From the NCBI GenBank assembly GCA_902772965.1, contig CACYCT010000068.1, positions 1 through 42,796 of the forward strand: a stretch of 42,796 nt of DNA. Reading direction: 5' to 3'. Source of the DNA: an uncultured Bacteroidales bacterium (lineage in GTDB: Bacteria > Bacteroidota > Bacteroidia > Bacteroidales > Muribaculaceae). Both the position numbers and the translations under genes were made by a program. The notes beneath the pieces are model-generated. The model was not told where the DNA came from. It did not search any database and was given only the letters and a program-made list of their open reading frames with translations. Below are positions 34,366-41,673 of the stretch, in pieces (the stretch's first letter is position 1; every line of letters starts with the position of its first letter).

Positions 34366-35490
34366 TTATTGGAGGTTCTGATTGAAGAAATCGGCCAGTT
34401 TGTCCCACGGAATCATGTTTTTGGGTTGGCCTTTTGCCTGCAATTCAGTGTATCCGCCGTCATAGAGGTCGCAGTGTGAGGCGTCGGGAATGATGAGCAG
34501 TTGTTTGTTCTCAGGATTGGGATTGGGTTGACGTGTGACGTCATATCCATCCGCTTTTCCGTCAACCATGTAGTGATAGGCCGCCTCGCCCATGTAGCGG
34601 GAGTGTGCCTTCTCGCCGTGCATAATCATAACGGCGGAGCGTATTTCGTTGATGTAGTACAGGAAGCGCGTGTTGGCGTAGGCTTGTGTTCCGATAACGC
34701 GCCAACCGTCGTTTGAGTTGCCGCTCCGGTCGTGGTAGCCGCGCGGGGTCTTGTAGTAATCGAAGTAGTCCTTGATGAATTGGGGCGCGTTGTCGGGCAG
34801 TGGGTCAACCACCCCTCCGGCCATGGCCATAGCGTCGGCAAGGCGTTGTTTTGAGATGGCTTCACGAGCGGCGAAACGGGCGGATTCCATGTCGTCGGTG
34901 TCGTTATAGCCGTTGCCTGAAACGCGCGACATGTCGTACATCGTTGACGCCACGGTGGCTTTTATGCGGGTGTCGGCCGCAGCGGCGTTGAGTGCGATGC
35001 CGCCCCAGCCACAGATACCGATGATGCCGATTTTATTCGGGTCAACGTTTTCCAACTGCGACAGATAGTCGACAGCGGCCATGAAGTCCTCGGTGTTGAT
35101 GTCGGGCGAGGCCGTACGGCGTGGTTGTCCGCTGCTTTCGCCGGTGAATGATGGGTCAAAGGCGAGTGTGACAAATCCGCGTTCGGCCATTTTCATGGCA
35201 TACAGTCCGCTGGACTGCTCTTTGGTGGCGCCGAAAGGACCGCTCACGGCGATGGCTGCCATACGGCCTTGTCCGTCTTTGGGCGTGTACAGGTCGGCGG
35301 CGAGTGTGAAGCCGTATTGTGTGGTGAAAGTCACTTTTTTGTGGTTGACTTTCTCACTGAGTGGGAACACCTTGTCCCATTGCTGTGTAAGTTCAGGCTG
35401 TTTCATATCGTTGTCAGATTGTTTGTCTGTCCCGGTGCAGGCCGTAAGCATGCATCCGAACAGAAGTATTGCTAAGATGGTGTGTTTCAT
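34366..35490 (-). CDS. Alpha/beta hydrolase lipoprotein, dienelactone-hydrolase-like
   Basis: The 374-residue product has a lipoprotein signal (LLFGCMLTAC, acylated Cys18), so it is anchored in the envelope. The hydrolase core has a strand-turn motif GICGWGG in which the nucleophile is Cys160 rather than Ser, as in dienelactone hydrolases. His339 (IPDASHCDLYDGG) is the likely catalytic His, and an acidic residue lies near HGEKAHS (Glu293). The oxyanion region is AVSGPFGATKEQSS. It overlaps the cyclophilin-like gene upstream by 4 bases (ATGA) and precedes the CMD/cupin gene by one base, so all three are translationally coupled. The substrate is unknown. Confidence 0.88.
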   Translation of the reverse strand: MKHTILAILLFGCMLTACTGTDKQSDNDMKQPELTQQWDKVFPLSEKVNHKKVTFTTQYGFTLAADLYTPKDGQGRMAAIAVSGPFGATKEQSSGLYAMKMAERGFVTLAFDPSFTGESSGQPRRTASPDINTEDFMAAVDYLSQLENVDPNKIGIIGICGWGGIALNAAAADTRIKATVASTMYDMSRVSGNGYNDTDDMESARFAAREAISKQRLADAMAMAGGVVDPLPDNAPQFIKDYFDYYKTPRGYHDRSGNSNDGWRVIGTQAYANTRFLYYINEIRSAVMIMHGEKAHSRYMGEAAYHYMVDGKADGYDVTRQPNPNPENKQLLIIPDASHCDLYDGGYTELQAKGQPKNMIPWDKLADFFNQNLQ

Positions 35491-36074
35491 TTGATGTATT
35501 TTTTGCCGTTTTTAATGTAAAATCCAGTTTCGGGTTCCTGTGCGAGTTCATTGCCGCTGAGGTCGTAGATTGTACCGTCGTGTGTGGCGGTTGAGACGGT
35601 TTTGACAACGGTGGCTTGAGGAATCGATAGGGTGACGCTCACCCGGCCTTGCCCGGCTTTGAGGAAGGCTTTGAGTTCGTCAACAGATGTGTATTGGATT
35701 CGGCCCAAGCGCGTGTAACTCCACGTGTTGCTGCCGTAGAAGAGCACGATCTGGTTGCCGTTATAAAGAATCACGTCGCCGGCTTGCGTGGTGATTCGCT
35801 CGTCTGCTGTGGGCAGTGAGCGGTTAAGCGCGCCAACCTTCTCAAAGCCTCCGTAGTCATTGGCCTCGTAGGTGATCGGGCCGGTTTGGAGAGCATTCAG
35901 GAGCGCGCGTGTGGCTTCGTTGTCGACCAGGACAACAGGCAGCGTTGTCTCGCCGATGGTGATGTCGATTTTCATGTCAGATGTTGTCGGTTGTGCCATG
36001 GTCTGATTGTCAGAGCAGGCGGTCAGGAGCAGTATGCAGACTGCCATGAGCAGGCGTGTTGACAGAGTTTTCAT
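35487..36074 (-). CDS. Cyclophilin-like-fold lipoprotein with C-terminal sorting-like tail
   Basis: The 195-residue product has a lipobox signal (LLLTAC, Cys20). Residues about 33-150 match the cyclophilin-like beta-barrel family of Bacteroidetes (DITIGETTLPVVLVDNEATRALLNAL, ITYEANDYGGFEKVG, GDVILYNGNQIVLFYGSNTWSYTRLGRI). Such proteins lack the proline-isomerase catalytic set, so isomerase activity is not implied. The last 30 residues (YDLSG, then GFYIKNGKKYIK) look like the short C-terminal tails of exported proteins in Prevotella-type Bacteroidales. Its ATG follows the frame-corrected end of the AraC gene by 8 bases and its stop overlaps the hydrolase start. Confidence 0.85.
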   Translation of the reverse strand: MKTLSTRLLMAVCILLLTACSDNQTMAQPTTSDMKIDITIGETTLPVVLVDNEATRALLNALQTGPITYEANDYGGFEKVGALNRSLPTADERITTQAGDVILYNGNQIVLFYGSNTWSYTRLGRIQYTSVDELKAFLKAGQGRVSVTLSIPQATVVKTVSTATHDGTIYDLSGNELAQEPETGFYIKNGKKYIK

Positions 36075-36978
36075 AAGGCGTGTTATGCGGTTTGGCGGAA
36101 TTGGGTTGGCGTTTGTCCTGTGTGGGCTTGAACAGGCGTGTGAAGTGGCTCACGCTGCTGAAGCCGAGTTGCTCGCTAATAATAGTAATAGGTGTATCGG
36201 TCGCGCGCAGTTCATGCTTGGCTTTGGCAATGATTTTTCCGATGATGAAATCCTTTGCCGTGCTGCCCAACTCTTTGCGTACAAGGTCGCCGAAATAGTT
36301 GGCCGACAGGCAGAGTTGCGCGGCACACCAGGCAACCGTCGGTTGTCCCGATTGCTGTAAACTCTCGGAAGCGAGGTAGTTGTCAACCAGTTGCTCGAAG
36401 CGGCTGATGAGCGAGGAGTTGGCTCTGTGGCGCGTGATGAATTGACGGTCGTAAAAGCGCAGGCAGTAGTCCAACACGAGTTGGACATAAACCGTGAGTA
36501 ACTGCGACGAGTGTTTGTCGATGGCATGGTCAAGTTCGGCGGCGATGTGGGCAAACGTGTCCTCAATGGTACGTCTCTCCTGGTCGGAAACGTGTAAGGC
36601 CTCGTGCTGGTCGTAACCGAAGAATCCATACTCCCTGATACGGTTGGCCAAAGGCGTGCCGAAAAGCAGGTCGGGGTGAAACAAGAGGGCTTTCCAACTG
36701 CTGTGCTCGCCTTCGATGAACTCGGTTGTCACCACCCGGCCCGGAGCCATGGTTACGATACTTCCGGCCTGATAGTCGTACTGCTCGCGCCCGTAGCGTA
36801 GCCGACATCCGACACCCTGCTTGAGGAAAACGGCATATAGTCCGTATCTCACCGTTTGCGTCAACGCATCGGCGGCGGGAGCATAGTCGCTCACGTCCAC
36901 GACAGAAACCAGTGGGTGTTTGGTCTCAACGCCAAACATGCGGTTGTACTGCTCAATAGTTTCGATTTTTTGAATCAT
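36010..36978 (-). CDS. AraC-family transcriptional regulator, C-terminus frameshifted
   Basis: The open frame of 322 residues has an N-terminal sensor domain (about 1-190) and a C-terminal pair of helix-turn-helix motifs: VAWCAAQLCLSANYFGDLVRK and ITIISEQLGFSSVSHFTRLFK. The frame then runs into a nonsense tail (PTQDKRQ...). In the next frame the sequence reads HTGQTPTQFRQTA followed by TAA at 36085-36083, the normal AraC ending. One base is missing near 36125-36127. The corrected protein would be 298 residues and would end 8 bases before the cyclophilin-like ATG; uncorrected, the genes overlap by 65 bases. It lies upstream of the three exported-protein genes on the same strand and probably controls them. 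Confidence 0.88.
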   Translation of the reverse strand: MIQKIETIEQYNRMFGVETKHPLVSVVDVSDYAPAADALTQTVRYGLYAVFLKQGVGCRLRYGREQYDYQAGSIVTMAPGRVVTTEFIEGEHSSWKALLFHPDLLFGTPLANRIREYGFFGYDQHEALHVSDQERRTIEDTFAHIAAELDHAIDKHSSQLLTVYVQLVLDYCLRFYDRQFITRHRANSSLISRFEQLVDNYLASESLQQSGQPTVAWCAAQLCLSANYFGDLVRKELGSTAKDFIIGKIIAKAKHELRATDTPITIISEQLGFSSVSHFTRLFKPTQDKRQPNSAKPHNTPYENSVNTPAHGSLHTAPDRLL

Positions 36979-37004
36979 ATCTGCGGCTGTTACGTTTTCG
37001 ATTA

Positions 37005-37012
37005 CAAAATTA
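37005..37012 (-). promoter_or_regulatory. -7 element of the AraC-led operon
   Basis: TAATTTTG on the minus strand lies 26 bases before the AraC ATG. No TTTG at -33 was found, which fits a promoter needing an activator. The remaining gap up to 37246 is AT-rich and shows nothing else. Confidence 0.45.
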
Positions 37013-37246
37013 CTGCCTTTCCAGAAAACGCCGGTTGCACATTTTACGGAATCATTTTACCTTTTTACAGAAATCGCTTCTTTAATAAGTCGCTGCTAAT
37101 CACGTGGTTTTATTGGTTTTGTTTTTATATATGTCTGATTTTCAATTAGATGAATATAGTTGGGTCTGAGCGTAAAAAAGTTTTCCCTTTATCCGTGTGT
37201 TTCTTAACGGCTTAGCGAAAACCGACAAAAAAAGATGAAAAAAATA

Positions 37247-37278
37247 TTTGCGAGGAAACAAAAAAAGAAGTAATTTTG
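37247..37278 (+). promoter_or_regulatory. Promoter of the HU/CCDC81-SPOR gene
   Basis: TTTG (37247-37250), 20 bases, then TAATTTTG (37271-37278) matches the consensus fully. The start of transcription falls at about 37282-37285, right at the ATG at 37286. Confidence 0.75.
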
Positions 37279-37285
37279 CCACTGC

Positions 37286-38239
37286 ATGTACACCCTGATT
37301 CAGCATATAGAATATTTAATGATGCGCTATGATTGTGTTGTAGTTCCCGGTTGGGGAGCGCTCGTGGCACAGTATAGCGAGTCGTTCTACAACCCCTCGG
37401 CTGGCGTTGTTGAGCGCCCTCGTCGTTCACTCGGATTCAATGCCGATGTGGACCACAACGACGGTCTGCTCGCGCAGTCAATCGTGCGCCGCGAAGGGGT
37501 GGATTATGAAAGCGCCCTGCGGATGATTGCCGAAGGGGTGGCGGTGTACAAGCGTCAGTTGGCCGACGGTTATGAAGTGCCGCTCGGGCGTCTCGGATTC
37601 TTCCACAGCAACGAAGGCCGGGCCGAATTCATACCTTTCTACCATGAGATGATGGTGGACAATTACTTCGGGTTGCGCAGCGTGAGTTTCCGTCCGCTTG
37701 AAGAGGCGTTGCCCGAAGAACCCGTCCTGCCCAAGCCCACGCCGCGGATTTTCAGCCGACGTGTGTGGAAGGTTGCCGCTTCCGTGGCGGCGTTGATAGG
37801 CTTGTCTGTGTTGCTCACCACGCCCATCACCGTGAATCACAACCAGAACCTCGCCGGGCTGAACTTGCCCGAGATGAAGACCGCCGCCGCTGTTCACGCG
37901 CCGGTGGATTGGAGCGATTTCGAGGCCGACTTGGCCGTCGGGTTGCCCACGTATGAGTTGCGCACCGTCGCGCGGCCCGCCGCGGTTGAGCCTGAAAACG
38001 GATTGCTTCTTGACGATGGCGGCGCGAACCTGCTGATAATAGCCTCCCTTTCATCGCAACGTCAGGCTGAGGGTTACATCGCCGAGCATCCCGACCTCGG
38101 AGCGCATATGCGCGTGCAGCAATCCGGCCCCAAACTTTTCCACGTTTATGTCGCACGCAGCGGCGATTACAACCGACTGCTCGGCATTCGGTCCACCTTG
38201 CCCGCCCGCTACGCCCAGTCGTGGATTCTGGAGAAGTAA
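37286..38239 (+). CDS. HU/CCDC81-type and SPOR domain membrane protein
   Basis: The 317-residue product has an N-terminal bacterial CCDC81-like HU domain (about 1-125: LIQHIEYLMMRYDCVVVPGW, FNADVDHNDGLLAQSIVRREG, YEVPLGRLGFFHSNEGRAEFIP), a basic stretch, one membrane helix (about 157-175, VAASVAALIGLSVLLTT), a low-complexity linker and a C-terminal SPOR domain (about 240-315) that would bind denuded peptidoglycan. The HU part lies on the cytosolic side and SPOR in the periplasm, so it could link nucleoid or cytoskeletal partners with the septal wall. This layout is a Bacteroidetes speciality with unproven function. The ATG at 37286 was chosen because HIEYL is conserved; this leaves almost no leader. 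Confidence 0.85.
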   Translation: MYTLIQHIEYLMMRYDCVVVPGWGALVAQYSESFYNPSAGVVERPRRSLGFNADVDHNDGLLAQSIVRREGVDYESALRMIAEGVAVYKRQLADGYEVPLGRLGFFHSNEGRAEFIPFYHEMMVDNYFGLRSVSFRPLEEALPEEPVLPKPTPRIFSRRVWKVAASVAALIGLSVLLTTPITVNHNQNLAGLNLPEMKTAAAVHAPVDWSDFEADLAVGLPTYELRTVARPAAVEPENGLLLDDGGANLLIIASLSSQRQAEGYIAEHPDLGAHMRVQQSGPKLFHVYVARSGDYNRLLGIRSTLPARYAQSWILEK

Positions 38240-38600
38240 TCAACTTTTTCCCTGACATTCCGAGTAATATTTTTTTCTACTAATCGTGGAAGTTCCTCTA
38301 CGAGGCACGCCCTTGCAGACGTATCTGCTGACCAAGCGGTGACTCTCTCCGAGGCTCTGTTTAGGCGAGTGTTGATGCCCTCGGCACCACGTGCAGAACT
38401 TCGTGGATCATGCGTTTCAACATCGCCTCGACCCCTGTGGGGTTGCATGGTCGTTGGACAAAACGCTCACGCTCGGCCATCAAAGAGCAAGTCCGCATGG
38501 CTCTCGCTTGATCACATTTTTCGCACAAAATCCGACCTTCGCTCCGACGCTTTCCCGAAAAAAACTTTAATTTGCCCATACGATTATGGCTTATAGAACC
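38240..38600. other. Intergenic stretch, no supported gene
   Basis: This lies downstream of the SPOR gene. A 72-codon minus-strand frame (38361-38579) has no recognisable domain and no promoter and is not called. Nothing like a tRNA was recognised. Confidence 0.5.
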
Positions 38601-38641
38601 AAAAAACGTGACAAAAGAACCGTCCCCGTGTCACGTTTTTT
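38601..38641. repeat. Third copy of the REP-like hairpin element
   Basis: Arms AAAAAACGTGACA (38601-38613) and TGTCACGTTTTTT (38629-38641) surround the same 15-base loop AAAGAACCGTCCCCG as the copies at 8321-8447. It again lies between convergent genes (SPOR gene and gdhA) and could terminate both. The TTTTGTCTT...CAGACAGATG part of the tandem copies is missing here. Confidence 0.85.
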
Positions 38642-38656
38642 TCTTACCGAAACAGT

Positions 38657-38694
38657 AAAGGCTGGTGACCGATGTTGCTCGGCGACCAGCCTTT
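38657..38694. terminator. Hairpin downstream of the SPOR gene and gdhA
   Basis: AAAGGCTGGT (38657-38666) pairs with ACCAGCCTTT (38685-38694), with an inner CCGA/TCGG stem. No long T-run follows on either strand, so its role as a terminator is uncertain. Confidence 0.45.
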
Positions 38695-38745
38695 CGCGGT
38701 TAATAAAAATTAGTTAAGCAATCACAAATTTTTATTGCGAAAAGG

Positions 38746-38783
38746 TTTCGGGTGGATTCGCAGTCGCTGCGTTCCACCCGAAA
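38746..38783 (-). terminator. Intrinsic terminator of gdhA
   Basis: TTTCGGGTGGA (38746-38756) pairs with TCCACCCGAAA (38773-38783). On the minus strand it is followed by CCTTTTCGCAATAAAAATTT, a weak T-run, 12 bases after the gdhA stop. Confidence 0.7.
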
Positions 38784-38794
38784 GTAATGTTTCG

Positions 38795-40132
38795 TTAGAT
38801 GATGCCTTGTCCCATCATGGCGTGGGCAACTTTCATGAAGCCGGCGATGTTGGCGCCTTTCATATAGTTCATGTAGTCGCCTTCTTGTCCGTAGGCGCGG
38901 CACTGTTCGAAGATGTCGTTCATGATCTGGTGGAGTTTCTGGTCCACTTCTTCGGCGCTCCAGTAGATGTGTTGCGCGTTCTGGGTCATTTCCAGTCCGG
39001 ACACGGCCACACCGCCAGCGTTGACGGCTTTACCGGGGGCGTAGATCATTTTGTTTTCGAGGAAGAGCGAGATGGCGTCGGCGTGGCAGCCCATGTTGGA
39101 GACTTCGGCCACCATCATGACTTTGTTGTCGCGCATCATCTTGGCGTCTTCGAGGCGCACTTCGTTTTGAGTAGCGCAGGGCATGCAGATGTCAACTTTC
39201 TGTTCCCAGGGTTTCTTGCCGGCGTAGAAGGTGGCGTTGGGGAACTTCTCGGCATAGGGAGCTACGATGTCGTTGCCGCTGGCGCGGAGTTCGAGCATGT
39301 AGTCGATTTTTTCTTGTGTGCTGATGCCGTCGGGGTCGTAGACGTATCCGTCGGGACCGCTGATGGTGACGACTTTAGCGCCGAGTTGGGTGGCTTTAGT
39401 CACGGCGCCCCAAGCGACGTTACCGAAACCGGAGATGGCAACGGTTTTGCCTTTGAAGTCGGTGCCGATGGCTTTGAGCATGTTTTCCACGAAATAGCAA
39501 GCGCCGAAACCGGTTGCTTCGGGACGGATGCGTGAGCCGCCGAATTCGAAGCCTTTTCCGGTAAGTGTTCCGGTGCATTCGCGTTTGAGTTTCTTGTACA
39601 TACCATAGAGGTAGCCGACTTCGCGTCCGCCTACGCCGATGTCACCGGCGGGAACGTCCATGTCGGGGCCGATGTTGCGCCAGAGTTCAAGCATGAAGGC
39701 TTGGCAGAAACGCATGATTTCGGCGTCGCTCTTGCCTTTGGGGCTGAAGTCGGAGCCACCTTTGCCGCCGCCCATGGGGAGGGTGGTGAGGGCGTTTTTG
39801 AACGTTTGCTCGAAGCCGAGGAATTTCAGAATCGAGGGGGTCACCGAAGCGTGGAAGCGCAGGCCGCCTTTGTACGGGCCAATGGCGTTGTTGAACTGAA
39901 CGCGGTAGCCGAGGTTGGTCTGGACATCACCGTTGTCGTCAACCCAAGTGACGCGGAAGGTGAAAATACGGTCGGGCTCAACCATACGTTCGATGATTTT
40001 GTTTTTCTCGAATTCGGGGTGTTTGTTGTACTCGTCTTGGACGGTTTCCAAAACCTCTTTCACAGCCTGCAAGTATTCGGACTCGCCGGGGTGCTTAGCC
40101 TCGAGATTGGCTAAAATTTTCTCAACGTTCAT
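38795..40132 (-). CDS. gdhA: Glutamate dehydrogenase (hexameric, probably NADP-type)
   Basis: Interconverts glutamate with 2-oxoglutarate and ammonia in the cytosol. The 445-residue product has the length of the small hexameric enzymes. The substrate domain has GYRVQFNNAIGPYKGGLRFH, catalytic Lys in LPMGGGKGGSDF and catalytic Asp in VPAGDIGVGGREVGY. The nucleotide domain has AISGFGNVAWGAVTKATQLGA with VTISGPDG at the ribose site. NADP preference is inferred from similarity to the anabolic Bacteroides enzyme and not proven by these residues. A promoter and possible short palindromic operator (TTAGG-TAAG-CCTAA, 40165-40178) lie upstream. Confidence 0.96.
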   Translation of the reverse strand: MNVEKILANLEAKHPGESEYLQAVKEVLETVQDEYNKHPEFEKNKIIERMVEPDRIFTFRVTWVDDNGDVQTNLGYRVQFNNAIGPYKGGLRFHASVTPSILKFLGFEQTFKNALTTLPMGGGKGGSDFSPKGKSDAEIMRFCQAFMLELWRNIGPDMDVPAGDIGVGGREVGYLYGMYKKLKRECTGTLTGKGFEFGGSRIRPEATGFGACYFVENMLKAIGTDFKGKTVAISGFGNVAWGAVTKATQLGAKVVTISGPDGYVYDPDGISTQEKIDYMLELRASGNDIVAPYAEKFPNATFYAGKKPWEQKVDICMPCATQNEVRLEDAKMMRDNKVMMVAEVSNMGCHADAISLFLENKMIYAPGKAVNAGGVAVSGLEMTQNAQHIYWSAEEVDQKLHQIMNDIFEQCRAYGQEGDYMNYMKGANIAGFMKVAHAMMGQGII

Positions 40133-40196
40133 GTCTGTTGTTGTTAAATGAGTGTATTGTTAGGTTAGGTAAGCCTAAGTTTGGTTTTTACGGCAA

Positions 40197-40230
40197 CAAA
40201 TTTACCACCTTTTTTTCTAACGTGAGCAAA
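40197..40230 (-). promoter_or_regulatory. Promoter of gdhA
   Basis: On the minus strand TTTG (40230-40227), 22 bases, then TAAATTTG (40204-40197). The predicted start near 40193 gives a leader of about 60 bases, which contains the small palindrome at 40165-40178. Confidence 0.6.
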
Positions 40231-40448
40231 CTTTGGGTGAGTTTTTTCTCGATTTTCATTTTTTTTCAGTTTTCACCTGTCTGCAGGCGGTTTTTTTGAA
40301 ATTTTCAATTTGTTTACGCGATGGCATTTTTGCGGCATTTTGGGGTGTTGATCGGTGTTTTTGGCATTGTTTTGGCTGATTCGTCCGGCAATCGTGGCAA
40401 TATGCCACTTCCCGAGGTGCCTCTGATGAAAATTCTTTTTGACAAAAA

Positions 40449-40480
40449 TTTCGGCAGTCGGCAAATTATGTGTATCTTTG
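40449..40480 (+). promoter_or_regulatory. Promoter of serC-serA
   Basis: TATCTTTG (40473-40480) is a clear -7 element 50 bases before the serC ATG. The -33 position holds TTTC (40449-40452) at 20 bases, one mismatch from TTTG. The rest of the serC-gdhA gap (40231-40448) shows only a weak CCTG-TCTG-CAGG stem before seven Ts at 40291-40297. Confidence 0.55.
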
Positions 40481-40530
40481 CGACACTGAATAACTTTCTA
40501 TACTAACAATAAATCTATCTCGCTTCAATT

Positions 40531-41598
40531 ATGAAGAAACACAATTTCTATGCCGGTCCGTCGATTCTGAGCCAGTTTACGATTGACCGTTGCGTTGACG
40601 CTATCCGCGACTTCGCCGGAACTGGCCTGTCGATTCTCGAAATCTCTCACCGCAGCAAGGAGTTCCAGGCTGTGATGGATGAGGCTGAGCAACTGTTCAA
40701 GGAACTGCTCGACATTCCCGAAGGATACCGTGTGATTTTCCTCGGCGGTGGTGCCAGCACCCAATTCGCCATGGTGCCGATGAACCTGCTCAAGAGCAAG
40801 GCCGCATATCTCGACACTGGTACGTGGGCTAACAAAGCCATCAAGGAAGCCAAACGCTTCGGCGAGGTTCTCGTGGTCGGCTCCTCGAAAGACGACAACT
40901 ACACCTTTATTCCTAAAGGATATGAGGTTCCCACCGACGTTGACTACTTCCACATCACCACAAACAACACCATCTTCGGAACTGAGATCCGCGAAGACTA
41001 CGACCTGCCCGTGCGCATGGTGGCCGACATGTCGAGCGACATCTTCTCGCGCCCGGTTGACGTGAGCAAGTATGACCTCATCTACGGTGGCGCCCAGAAG
41101 AACATCGCCCCTGCGGGTGTCACTTTCATCATCGTTAAGGAAGAGGTGCTCGGACAGTCGGAGCGCGACCTGCCCACGATGTTCAACTACCGCACCCACG
41201 TTGAGAAAGGCTCGATGTTCAACACGCCCCCCGTGTTCCCGATCTATGCCGCCCTGCAAACGCTGAAATGGTACAAAGAACTCGGCGGCGTGAAGGAACT
41301 GCAACGCATCGACGAGGAGAAGGCCCGCGTGTTGTACGACGCCATCGATGACAGCCGCATGTTCGTCGGAACCGTCAAGCCCGAAGACCGCTCGATCATG
41401 AACGTCTGCTTCGTGATGAAACCCGAATACAAAGAACTTGAGAAAGACTTCCTCGACTTTGCCTCGACCCGTGGCATCGTGGGTATCAAGGGTCACCGTT
41501 CGGTTGGCGGCTTCCGCGCCTCGCTTTACAACGCCCTTCCGCTCGAGAGCGTGAACGTGCTTGTTCAGGCAATGAACGACTTCCAAGCCGCGCATTAA
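40531..41598 (+). CDS. serC: Phosphoserine aminotransferase
   Basis: Converts 3-phosphohydroxypyruvate and glutamate to phosphoserine and 2-oxoglutarate, the second step of serine synthesis; also used for vitamin B6 in some bacteria. The 355-residue product matches family length. The PLP lysine is Lys190 in [12 protein letters not shown]; other class V signatures are [48 protein letters not shown] and [18 protein letters not shown]. It is followed by serA with a 75-base gap that contains a stem-loop. The gene after it supplies its substrate. Confidence 0.97.
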   Translation: MKKHNFYAGPSILSQFTIDRCVDAIRDFAGTGLSILEISHRSKEFQAVMDEAEQLFKELLDIPEGYRVIFLGGGASTQFAMVPMNLLKSKAAYLDTGTWANKAIKEAKRFGEVLVVGSSKDDNYTFIPKGYEVPTDVDYFHITTNNTIFGTEIREDYDLPVRMVADMSSDIFSRPVDVSKYDLIYGGAQKNIAPAGVTFIIVKEEVLGQSERDLPTMFNYRTHVEKGSMFNTPPVFPIYAALQTLKWYKELGGVKELQRIDEEKARVLYDAIDDSRMFVGTVKPEDRSIMNVCFVMKPEYKELEKDFLDFASTRGIVGIKGHRSVGGFRASLYNALPLESVNVLVQAMNDFQAAH

Positions 41599-41614
41599 TA
41601 AATAATGTATATCT

Positions 41615-41647
41615 TTGGCGCGGGAGTGTCGCATCCCCCCGCGCCAA
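41615..41647 (+). promoter_or_regulatory. Stem-loop between serC and serA
   Basis: TTGGCGCGGG (41615-41624) pairs with CCCGCGCCAA (41638-41647) with a 13-base loop and no T-run after it. It is probably an RNA-processing or stability element that sets the ratio of SerC to SerA. Confidence 0.55.
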
Positions 41648-41673
41648 GTAATTTCATAAAATCAAAAAAGAAA

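Noticed and set aside
38361-38579. A 72-codon minus-strand frame near the third hairpin repeat
   Set aside because: No signal, domain or promoter; Arg-rich and Cys-containing composition looks like translated non-coding DNA.
40276-40297. CCTG-TCTG-CAGG followed by seven Ts as a terminator
   Set aside because: A four-base stem is too weak and it would lie between two divergent genes, where no terminator is needed.
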